From contig JAUXGF010000004.1 in assembly GCA_030622395.1 (NCBI GenBank), positions 1 to 16,501 of the forward strand: a stretch of 16,501 nucleotides of DNA, written 5' to 3'. The notes beneath the pieces are model-generated. The model worked only from the letters and a program-made list of their open reading frames with translations, was not told where the DNA came from and searched no databases. This DNA is from Calditrichaceae bacterium. Its GTDB lineage: Bacteria > Calditrichota > Calditrichia > Calditrichales > Calditrichaceae. Shown in pieces: positions 1-7,148 of the stretch. Positions within the stretch are counted from its first letter, which is position 1; the number at the start of each line of letters is the position of its first letter. A program made the position numbers and the translations under genes.

Positions 1-237
1 CTAAAAATAAGGATGGAATGGAAAAACAATTAAATTAGTAAATTCAGGAGGTATTAAAGTTGCCCCCCTAAATTTGCAACTGAGCCATGAATTGGTGAAG
101 AATTGGATTTATAGATTGTCTCGTCTTGTATTTGAATTAATAAATTGTTGAATTAATTAAGAATCCCAGTCGGGGTAAAGTTTACCCTATTCAAAATGCC
201 TAAAGCGTCTAAAGTTAATAAAAACTTTAATGATCCG
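1..237. other. Spacer at left edge, no gene recognised
   Basis: No coding region is supported here. A perfect 15-base palindrome, GGGTAAA-G-TTTACCC, lies at 173-187. A 7-base stem (TAAAGTT/AACTTTA, arms 210-216 and 223-229, loop of 6) sits just past the stop of the TPR gene, which reads leftward into it. This could be a weak transcription end, but the stem is AT-only and no clean T-run follows. An AGGAGG-like motif near 47-52 leads to no usable frame. Confidence 0.4.
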
Positions 238-1086
238 CTATTTATCCTTTTTAGTGGAAACATCTTTATCTTTAGCTAAACTTTCCAATTCGTTCCTATA
301 GCGTCCTTTTGGATATTTCATAATAAGCTGGGTGTAATATTTTTCAAAAACATCATTCCTTCCAAGGTAGTAAAAAGAAGACGCCGTTAAAAACCCAACT
401 GTTTCCATGTCAAAAAAATCAGGGTCCTTATCCGTAAGTATTTCGCATAAATTTATTGTCGTTAAATAATCTTTTTTGTCAAATGCAATAAAGGCTAATC
501 CAAAGAGCGCCGCTGCCTTTAGCGGATCGTCAGCAGCGTTTTTTAGCAATTTATCAAAAGTATTCTTACTTTCATCGTTTCGTTTAGTGTAGTATAATAT
601 GAAACCTTTAAAAAATAAAATGGAAAACCAGTAGTCTTTTTTATTTTCAAAAAAGTAATCCTCTATTTCATCAAAAAGATCTTTTGCCGGAGTATATTCT
701 TTTTCCTTAAAATATAATTTTGCCAGCTCGTACTTAGCTATTTTCTGCTTTTCAGAGTGGCTGTCAATTTGTAGGGATTTTTTAAGATAGTCCATTGCCA
801 GGTCGTCTTTCATTAATCCAAGATAACAATAGCCTTGCAGGCGGTAGAGGTCTTCCCTGGATGCATAGTGCGAATTGTATTTAAGTGTATTTTCAATCGC
901 CCCAATAGTCCGCTCATACTCATCCATTTGATAGAAAGTCCAGCTTAATTCCGCCCAAACGACCGCCCTGTCTGAATCTTCCCGGGCAGATTGCAACGCC
1001 TTTAAGTATGTTTTTAAGGCGTCTGAATAATTCTCACCATCAAAATATTCCCGCGCCAAATTTACATTTGTTTTAAATTCATCCAT
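238..1086 (-). CDS. Tetratricopeptide-repeat protein
   Basis: This 282-residue protein is built almost entirely of helix-turn-helix repeats of about 34 residues. Units are recognisable near residues 7-32, 41-72, 80-111, 116-147, 155-185, 190-220 and 229-260, with the usual pattern of small and aromatic residues (for example A-x-x-Y-F-D-G-x-x-Y-x-x-A-L). TPR proteins act as protein-binding scaffolds; no enzyme domain is visible. There is no signal peptide or membrane segment, so it is probably cytoplasmic. The C-terminus is a charged, lysine-rich tail. The ATG at 1086 has only a weak AGG (1095-1097, 8 bases upstream). It lies downstream of lon on the same strand, but a repeat-filled gap of about 300 bases makes a shared transcript uncertain. 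The partner and pathway cannot be inferred. The family call is firm. Confidence 0.85.
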   Translation of the reverse strand: MDEFKTNVNLAREYFDGENYSDALKTYLKALQSAREDSDRAVVWAELSWTFYQMDEYERTIGAIENTLKYNSHYASREDLYRLQGYCYLGLMKDDLAMDYLKKSLQIDSHSEKQKIAKYELAKLYFKEKEYTPAKDLFDEIEDYFFENKKDYWFSILFFKGFILYYTKRNDESKNTFDKLLKNAADDPLKAAALFGLAFIAFDKKDYLTTINLCEILTDKDPDFFDMETVGFLTASSFYYLGRNDVFEKYYTQLIMKYPKGRYRNELESLAKDKDVSTKKDK

Positions 1087-1206
1087 AAAAATAGCCTGCT
1101 TTAGCTGTTGATTATTCCACTGATTAAAATAGAGTTGTAATTAAAGGTTTTAATATAATGACGTCAAGGCGAAAAGGGCAAATAAGAATGGATATTTTTT
1201 TATAAT

Positions 1207-1308
1207 ACTTCAGATATTGGTGGAATAGACTATGACCCGCCCCTAACCTAACCCCTCCCAAGTTGGGAATTGCTGATTCCCCTCTTGAGGGGGGTTAGGG
1301 GTGTGTTT
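1207..1308. repeat. Dispersed palindromic C-rich/G-rich repeat (copy 1)
   Basis: An imperfect palindrome, with left arm around 1241-1262 (CCTAACCCCTCCCAAG core) and right arm around 1281-1302 (CTTGAGGGGGGTTAGG core), folds around an inner GGGAAT/ATTCCC stem. The flank at 1207-1240 (ACTTCAG, then GGTGGAATA, then GACCCGCCCC) resembles the reverse complement of 15490-15537, so the repeat is longer than the palindrome alone. It fills the gap between lon and the TPR gene and could act as a transcript end or mRNA stabiliser. Confidence 0.75.
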
Positions 1309-1389
1309 GCGCCTTTTCCAAAATATACAGTTCTAAAAAATCCAATTAAACACGTATTAATTTTTTGTCTGTTATAAAAACACAGTCTG

Positions 1390-3798
1390 TCAAATCAAAG
1401 AGTCTCTTCGGGAAACCGGTATTTGCAAATTCTCAGTAGGATTTGTCTGGATATCCGATTTCACATTTTTTTTCTCTTTAAAAGCTATTTCCATCAATTC
1501 ATCGACATCATTTATAAAAAAGAACTTCATTTTATCGATATTCTTTTTAGGAATATCTTCAAGGTCATTTTTATTTTTTTCGGGAAGAATAATCGTATTA
1601 ATACCGGCGCGTTTGGCTGCAATAACTTTTTCTTTGATACCGCCGACCGGCAGCACTAATCCTCTTAAGGTAATTTCACCGGTCATTGCTAAATTATCTT
1701 TTAAACACTTGTTGGAATGCAGCGAATAAAGCGCGGAAAAGATAGTAATACCGGCGCTGGGCCCGTCTTTAGGTATAGCCCCTGCCGGAACATGAATATG
1801 CGTATCGTACTTTTCCTTAAAATCTGCCTCAATACCGTATTTCTCTGAATTTGCGCGCAAATAACTTAATGCCGCAGAGGCTGATTCTTTCATTACATCG
1901 CCTAATTTACCGGTAAGCATAAGTTCGCCTTTGCCTTTCATTCTTGTCGCTTCAATAAATAAAATAGCCCCGCCGACAGGCGTCCAGGCTAAACCTGTAG
2001 CAACGCCGGGACGGGAAACCCGCTCGGCGACTTCAGAATAGAAACGTTCCGGTCCAAGATATTTTGCCACTCTAGCTGGCGTTATACGGCGCTTAGTGAT
2101 TTTTTTATCTACAATTTCCTTGGCAACGCCCCGGATTACAGATGCGATTTCACGTTCCAGATTTCGCACCCCGGCTTCCCGTGTATATTTGCTGATAATT
2201 AATTGCACAGCGCTTCTAACGTATGTTAACTGCTTTTCACTTAATCCATGATTATCAAGCTGTTTCGGTATTAAGAAGCGTTCTGCGATGTTCATTTTTT
2301 CTTCTTCTATATAGCCGTTAATCTCAATAAGTTCCATGCGGTCTTTCAACGCCGGAGGTATCGGATCAATAATATTAGCGGTAGCGATAAACATTACTTT
2401 AGACAAATCAAAGGGCACTTCAAGATAATGATCGGCAAATGAAAAATTTTGTTCAGGGTCTAATACTTCTAACAAAGCGGATGATGGATCGCCGCGGAAA
2501 TCCATGCCTAATTTATCAATTTCATCTAACATAATCAGCGGATTATTAGAGCCAACCTTTTTTATTTCCTGAAGAATTCTACCTGGCAGAGCTCCCACGT
2601 AAGTGCGGCGGTGCCCGCGTATTTCCGCCTCATCGCGCACCCCGCCTAAGGACATGCGCGAAAATTTTCGATTAAGCGCCCGGGCAATAGATTTACCTAA
2701 ACTAGTCTTACCAACGCCGGGAGGGCCTACAAAACATAAAATCGGACCTTTCATATCAGATTTTAACTGACGCACGGCAAGATATTCAAGAATCCTTTTT
2801 TTGACTTTTTCCAATCCATAATGATCTTCATTTAAAATCTGTTCCGCCCTGTTGATGTCTAAACGGTCTTGAGTGCTTTTGTCCCACGGCATATCTATAA
2901 GCCAATCAATATAAGTGCGGCTGACTGTATATTCGCTTGCCATCGGCGACATACGCGCTAAACGGTTCAGTTCTTTTTCGGCGACTTTTTTTACATCTTC
3001 CGGCATTTTTATTTCCGCTACTTTTTTGCGCAATTCTTCAATATCATTGCTTTCATCCTCATACTCGCCCAATTCTTTCTTTATGGCTTTTAGCTGCTCG
3101 CGTAAAAAATACTGACGCTGGGTTTTGTTTAACTCACCCTGCACTTCACTTTGAATTTTAGAGCCTAACTCCAGAATCTGTAATTCTTTATTTAATAGAT
3201 AATTTATTCTTTTAAGGCGCTCTTTAACGTCGACTGTTTCCAATACTTGCTGTTTTTCTGTCACGCTGAAATTTACCTGAGAGGCGACAAGATCGGTTAA
3301 TTTTGAAGGGTCTTCCGTATTTAAAATCATTACGCGGTGTTCGTTTGTAAGATACGGCGTATGATCGACTATTTTCTGAAAAACATTCCTGATATTATTT
3401 GCCAGCGCTTCAACCTCAACCGTTATCTCAAATTCATCTTCAACTTGAATAACCGAGCCCTCAAAAAACGGTTCTGTCTGGAAGACCTCTAATAGTTTAA
3501 AACGGTAAATACCCTGTACGATTAGTTGCTCGCTGCCGTCCGGCATCTTAAATTTTTTCAAAATCATTGCCGCGGTTCCCCAATCATACAGATCCTCTAA
3601 AACAGGCTCTTCTATCCTGCCGTCCCGCTGGGCAATCAAACCTATAACTTTACTTTCTTGGCCAATGCCTTTGACTAAATTCAACGATTTTTCACGCCCA
3701 ACCGCTAAAGGGATAATTTGATGCGGAAAAACTACAGTATTGCGCAGTGGCATTATCGGCAATGTTTCGGGAAGGATTGTTGACACGTTTTCAGTCAC
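1390..3798 (-). CDS. lon: ATP-dependent Lon protease
   Basis: Lon is a cytosolic hexameric AAA+ serine protease that unfolds and degrades misfolded and short-lived regulatory proteins. All family parts are present in 802 residues, close to the usual 780-820: the N-terminal substrate-binding LON domain (about 10-205), a coiled-coil linker (205-300), the AAA+ module with Walker A GPPGVGKTS (358-366) and Walker B LIMLDEID (421-428), and the C-terminal protease domain with the Ser-Lys dyad (Ser681 in PKDGPSAG, Lys722 in GGIKEK). The start is GTG at 3798, backed by a strong AAGGAGA about 7 bases upstream. A sigma70-like promoter lies at 3884-3912. The last 25 or so residues form a polar, probably disordered tail. 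No heat-shock operator was found. Identification is certain. Confidence 0.98.
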   Translation of the reverse strand: MTENVSTILPETLPIMPLRNTVVFPHQIIPLAVGREKSLNLVKGIGQESKVIGLIAQRDGRIEEPVLEDLYDWGTAAMILKKFKMPDGSEQLIVQGIYRFKLLEVFQTEPFFEGSVIQVEDEFEITVEVEALANNIRNVFQKIVDHTPYLTNEHRVMILNTEDPSKLTDLVASQVNFSVTEKQQVLETVDVKERLKRINYLLNKELQILELGSKIQSEVQGELNKTQRQYFLREQLKAIKKELGEYEDESNDIEELRKKVAEIKMPEDVKKVAEKELNRLARMSPMASEYTVSRTYIDWLIDMPWDKSTQDRLDINRAEQILNEDHYGLEKVKKRILEYLAVRQLKSDMKGPILCFVGPPGVGKTSLGKSIARALNRKFSRMSLGGVRDEAEIRGHRRTYVGALPGRILQEIKKVGSNNPLIMLDEIDKLGMDFRGDPSSALLEVLDPEQNFSFADHYLEVPFDLSKVMFIATANIIDPIPPALKDRMELIEINGYIEEEKMNIAERFLIPKQLDNHGLSEKQLTYVRSAVQLIISKYTREAGVRNLEREIASVIRGVAKEIVDKKITKRRITPARVAKYLGPERFYSEVAERVSRPGVATGLAWTPVGGAILFIEATRMKGKGELMLTGKLGDVMKESASAALSYLRANSEKYGIEADFKEKYDTHIHVPAGAIPKDGPSAGITIFSALYSLHSNKCLKDNLAMTGEITLRGLVLPVGGIKEKVIAAKRAGINTIILPEKNKNDLEDIPKKNIDKMKFFFINDVDELMEIAFKEKKNVKSDIQTNPTENLQIPVSRRDSLI

Positions 3799-3883
3799 TT
3801 TTTTATCTCCTTAATTTTTATTCTATAATCCCGTCTAACCGGGGAATATTATCATCATAAACAAACATAGAGCACAGCGTTTA

Positions 3884-3912
3884 ATTATACTGCAATAAAA
3901 GTTGGTTTGCAA
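3884..3912 (-). promoter_or_regulatory. Probable lon promoter, sigma70-like
   Basis: On the minus strand, TTGCAA (3907-3912) and TATAAT (3884-3889) are separated by exactly 17 bases. The -10 box is a perfect consensus match and the -35 box matches at four positions. Transcription would start near 3877, leaving a leader of about 80 bases before the GTG of lon. Confidence 0.65.
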
Positions 3913-3917
3913 TTAAA

Positions 3918-3952
3918 AACTAAAAGCTGACTGCTGAGTGCTAATAGCTTTT
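3918..3952. repeat. Five 7-base degenerate repeats, unit AGCTNNN
   Basis: Five consecutive heptads follow the pattern (A/T)GCTNNN: AACTAAA at 3918, then AGCTGAC, TGCTGAG, TGCTAAT and AGCTTTT, ending at 3952. The array lies directly upstream of the lon -35 box. Confidence 0.6.
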
Positions 3953-4011
3953 ATACAAACCATTTATAGATTAATTGACAAGCATCCAACTGCCATGCTT
4001 CAATATCTTCA

Positions 4012-4026
4012 CCCGCCTGAGGCGGG
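4012..4026. repeat. Mini-hairpin CCCGCC-TGA-GGCGGG
   Basis: A perfect 6-base stem with a 3-base loop lies in the gap between the divergent genes lon and glgP. Short palindromes of this exact type are scattered in intergenic DNA of many uncultured bacteria. No T-run follows on either strand, so it is not a standard terminator. The rest of the gap (3953-4286) holds a short AAGCAT/ATGCTT stem at about 3980-4001 and no gene. Confidence 0.55.
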
Positions 4027-4077
4027 CTTATGTCTTCTCTATTCAAAGCTCATGAATAATCAACGGCTCAAATTCCT

Positions 4078-4115
4078 GAACCCCGAACTTATGAACCACT
4101 GAACCGTGAACGGTT
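4078..4115. repeat. GAAC repeats at 7-8 base spacing
   Basis: GAAC occurs at 4078, 4085, 4093, 4101 and 4108, that is at spacings of 7, 8, 8 and 7 bases. The last copies form a small palindrome, AACCGT-GA-ACGGTT (4102-4115). The array is about 170 bases upstream of glgP. Confidence 0.5.
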
Positions 4116-4286
4116 ACTTTTATTTCAATGATTTAATTATCGGACACAATTTATGTTTTTTTAGAAAATATTCAAGATACATTTAATAAATAATAAAACT
4201 TGCGCAATTATGCTCCATTTACTATTTTCGGTAACTATAAACGTAACTCAAAATAGAGTGTTCCAAAATAATTTGAAAGGCTGGCA

Positions 4287-6842
4287 ATGACAGATAAATT
4301 TAATTTACACGAAAACCTGAAAGCTCTTGAAGAGCTTTCTTCAAATATGTGGTTTAGCTGGAATCCGGATGTGCGTGATTTGTACCGGGAAATAGATTTG
4401 GAATTATGGCGCTCCGTGGGTAGAAATCCCGTTGCTTTTTTAAATAAAGTTTCAAGAGAGAAACTTAGCTCTTTCTCTCAGAATCAGGATTTCATACAGC
4501 GTCTTGAAAAAACTCACGCTCGTTTTTTAGCTTATATGAATAATACTAAAACGCGTTTCGTTGAAAATTATCCCAATCTTAAAAACCAATTAACGGCATA
4601 TTTTTCTACAGAATACGGCTTGCATGAATCTTTACCCAACTATGCCGGAGGTTTGGGGATTCTTTCCGGCGATCATTGTAAAACCGCCAGCGATCTTGGG
4701 CTGCCCTTTGTCGCTGTGGGATTAATGTATAAGCACGCTTATTTTATACAAACAATAGATGAAAACGGCAATCAACAAGAACAATATAAGGAATTAGATC
4801 TGGAGTTGCTGCCCATTTCGTTAGTTAAAGATGATGAAGGGAATCCTTTGTTAGTTAGCCTTCCGATTATCGACCATGATGTTTTTATTAAGATATGGGA
4901 AGTTAAGGTTGGGCGCATTTCACTTTATTTATTAGATACGGAAGTCGAGCAAAATTCCGATGAGGATAAGACAATCATTCATTCTCTTTATGGGGGCACG
5001 CGCGATACGAGAATAAAACAGGAAATTATTTTAGGGATTGGCGGTTTGCGCGCTTTGCGTAAAATGAACCTTAACCCGGCTATTTTTCACATGAACGAAG
5101 GTCATTCCGCTTTTTTAGGTTTGGAACGGCTTTATGAATTAATGAATGAAGGCATGGGATTTAAGATAGCCCTGGAATTTGTCCGCAGCACCACTCTGTT
5201 TACAACGCACACACCGATCCCTGCCGGCAATGAAGCTTTTGAATTCGATATGATGAAACGCTATTTTAAAAATTTCTGGCCCGAGTTGGAAATGTCAGAT
5301 ACATATTTCTTTGATTTAGGACGCAATGTAAATATACATCAACATGAAAATTTTTCTTTAACCATTCTTGCTCTCAACCTGTCGTACATGGCAAACGGCG
5401 TCAGCAAACTACATGGGGAAGTTTCGCGGCACATGTGGCAAAAAGTATATCCCGGCGTTCCAACGTCCGAAGTGCCTGTCGGACACGTGACTAACGGCGT
5501 TCATACCGAATCGTGGCTGCATCGTGAAATGATAAAAATGTTTGATATATATCTGGGTGAGGATTGGCGTGAACATATTCATGAAAAACAATATTGGGAT
5601 AAGATTAACGAGGTCCCCGATGAAATTTTCTGGGAAACAATGCTGACAATGAAAAAGAGTATGACCGATCATTTAAGACGCCGTTATGAGCTGCAGTTGC
5701 AGCGATATAAAAACCCAGACCACGGCTTTCCCGCGTCGGATAAAATTTTGGATGAAAATTGTTTAACAATCGGATTTGCCCGACGATTTGCTCCTTATAA
5801 ACGCGCAACGCTTATGTTCAAAGATATTGAGCGTTTAAAGAAAATATTAAACGACCGGCAAAAACCGGTTCAATTTTTATTTTCCGGCAAAGCGCATCCT
5901 TACAATGACGCCGGCAAAGAACTGATTCGCGCTATTAATCAATACGCCCGCCAAGAGGGATTGAAAGGAAAAATTGCTTTTATAGAAGGCTACACAATAA
6001 ATACTTCACGCTCGCTTGTTTCCGGCGTTGACGTTTGGCTGAATAATCCGCGGCGCCCTTTAGAAGCCAGCGGCACCAGCGGACAAAAAGTTCCGATTAA
6101 CGGCGGAGTTAATTTTTCCGTCCTTGACGGCTGGTGGCCCGAAGGATATAATGGAAGTAACGGCTGGGTAATCGGCAAGGGGGTTGAACAGCACCCCGAT
6201 CACAATCAGCAGGATTTAGAAGACAGCGTTTCTTTTTATAATACTTTAGAAAATGAAATTATTCCTCGTTATTATAACCGCGATGAAAACGGCATCCCTC
6301 ATGAATGGATTAAAACGGCAAAAGAATCCCTTCGTTCTACACTTACTAAATTCAGCGCCCATACTATGGTTTGGAATTATATACAGCAGTACTATGTGCC
6401 GGGTATAAAACGCTGCGTTAAATATACTGAAAATGATTATGCCGAATTGTTTAAGTTCAGCCGCTGGCAAAACAGGATGCAGCGCCACTGGAAACATGTT
6501 GCTATTAAACTAAATAAAACAGGTTCAATAGCGGAAGACGACCGCATCTTCAGCGCAGGCGAAACAAAAGAGATTAGCATTAAACTATATATCGACGGGC
6601 TTAACCCTGAGGACTTGTGCGTTGAATTAATTATGGAACGCCAGGACGCTATCCACGGACATCAACAAATGGAAATTCACCAGATGGGGCTAATCGGCAA
6701 AAGCGAAGAATATGAATATGAATACCGGGCGCTGGTTAAAGCAAAGTCGAACGGTTCTTACCGGTTCAATTGCCGCGTAATGCCGACCTATCCGGATTTG
6801 TATAATATACACGAAACACGTTTGATTAAATGGCTGGATTAA
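4287..6842 (+). CDS. glgP: Alpha-glucan (glycogen/maltodextrin) phosphorylase
   Basis: The enzyme uses phosphate to release glucose-1-phosphate from the non-reducing ends of glycogen or maltodextrins in the cytoplasm, with pyridoxal phosphate as cofactor. The 851 residues fit the long 'alpha-glucan family phosphorylase' group (GT35, Thermotoga/archaeal type) rather than the E. coli GlgP/MalP type. An N-terminal DUF3417-like region (1-110) is followed by the glucan-binding core with FSTEYGLHESLPNYAGGLG (106-124) and HMNEGHSAF (268-276). The cofactor segment EASGTSGQKVPINGG (593-607) puts the Schiff-base lysine at Lys601. A C-terminal domain of about 100 residues (750-851), rich in beta strands, completes it. 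ATG 4287 is preceded by GAAAGG 6 bases upstream. It is a single gene, convergent with the debranching-type enzyme, with no clear promoter match. No truncation is seen. Confidence 0.95.
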   Translation: MTDKFNLHENLKALEELSSNMWFSWNPDVRDLYREIDLELWRSVGRNPVAFLNKVSREKLSSFSQNQDFIQRLEKTHARFLAYMNNTKTRFVENYPNLKNQLTAYFSTEYGLHESLPNYAGGLGILSGDHCKTASDLGLPFVAVGLMYKHAYFIQTIDENGNQQEQYKELDLELLPISLVKDDEGNPLLVSLPIIDHDVFIKIWEVKVGRISLYLLDTEVEQNSDEDKTIIHSLYGGTRDTRIKQEIILGIGGLRALRKMNLNPAIFHMNEGHSAFLGLERLYELMNEGMGFKIALEFVRSTTLFTTHTPIPAGNEAFEFDMMKRYFKNFWPELEMSDTYFFDLGRNVNIHQHENFSLTILALNLSYMANGVSKLHGEVSRHMWQKVYPGVPTSEVPVGHVTNGVHTESWLHREMIKMFDIYLGEDWREHIHEKQYWDKINEVPDEIFWETMLTMKKSMTDHLRRRYELQLQRYKNPDHGFPASDKILDENCLTIGFARRFAPYKRATLMFKDIERLKKILNDRQKPVQFLFSGKAHPYNDAGKELIRAINQYARQEGLKGKIAFIEGYTINTSRSLVSGVDVWLNNPRRPLEASGTSGQKVPINGGVNFSVLDGWWPEGYNGSNGWVIGKGVEQHPDHNQQDLEDSVSFYNTLENEIIPRYYNRDENGIPHEWIKTAKESLRSTLTKFSAHTMVWNYIQQYYVPGIKRCVKYTENDYAELFKFSRWQNRMQRHWKHVAIKLNKTGSIAEDDRIFSAGETKEISIKLYIDGLNPEDLCVELIMERQDAIHGHQQMEIHQMGLIGKSEEYEYEYRALVKAKSNGSYRFNCRVMPTYPDLYNIHETRLIKWLD

Positions 6843-6878
6843 TTAAGTAGGGTCAACCGGGCAGGACACCTTACCCCT

Positions 6879-7043
6879 CGTATCAGAGTTAAGCGTAGCG
6901 GTCTCTGATACGTAGCGACGTTGACAGGAATGCATTACCTTACGTCTGTTATTACGATATCATTGCCTGAAATGCCGCCCTTACGCCTGCTGTAATACCC
7001 CCCCCCCCTTTGAATCAGAGACCGCTACGCTTAACTCTGATAC
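6879..7043. repeat. 32-base inverted repeat pair flanking a poly-C tract
   Basis: The left arm (6880-6911) and right arm (7012-7043) are reverse complements at 31 of 32 positions, the single mismatch being at 7013. Each arm is itself a small hairpin: CGTATCAGAG (6879-6888) pairs with CTCTGATACG (6903-6912), and ATCAGAG pairs with CTCTGAT in the other arm. The 100-base interior has no gene and contains 11 consecutive C (6998-7008). The structure sits between the convergent 3' ends of glgP and the debranching-type gene, where it could serve both as a transcript end. The double-palindrome layout resembles paired REP units (BIME-like). Confidence 0.8.
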
Positions 7044-7050
7044 AAGAAAA

Positions 7051-7139
7051 AATTCCCAGTTCCCAATTCCTGCCCCTCGGCTAAGCTCAGGGCGCCGCTT
7101 CTCGCGCAGTGACCCCCTCGGGGCTAATTCCCAATTCCT
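7051..7139. repeat. 7-base AATTCCC array split by a GC-rich block
   Basis: Heptads AATTCCC, AGTTCCC and AATTCCT run from 7051 to 7071. The same units, AATTCCC and AATTCCT, resume at 7126-7139. Between them lies a 54-base GC-rich block (7072-7125) that begins GCCCC and ends GGGGCT, unlike the AT-rich surroundings. The block looks inserted into the array. Confidence 0.5.
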
Positions 7140-7148
7140 ACTTTTTAC

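Noticed and set aside
173..187. GGGTAAA-G-TTTACCC palindrome as a repressor operator, with a looser version at 12506-12531
   Set aside because: Not placed at a promoter of an intact gene, and the second copy is poorly symmetric; no regulator can be named.
3936..3944. GAGTGCTAA, identical to a CIRCE (HrcA operator) half-site, upstream of the lon promoter
   Set aside because: The other half (TTAGCACTC nine bases upstream) is absent, and the motif is explained by the AGCTNNN heptad array.
4200..4228. TTGCGC with TATTTT at 17 bases as the glgP promoter
   Set aside because: Only weak matches to both boxes in AT-rich sequence; not strong enough to annotate.
5409..6497. Minus-strand open frames opposite glgP, and similar ones opposite lon, the debranching-type gene, the peptidase gene and glgC
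   Set aside because: All lie within strongly supported genes and their products have no recognisable domain features.
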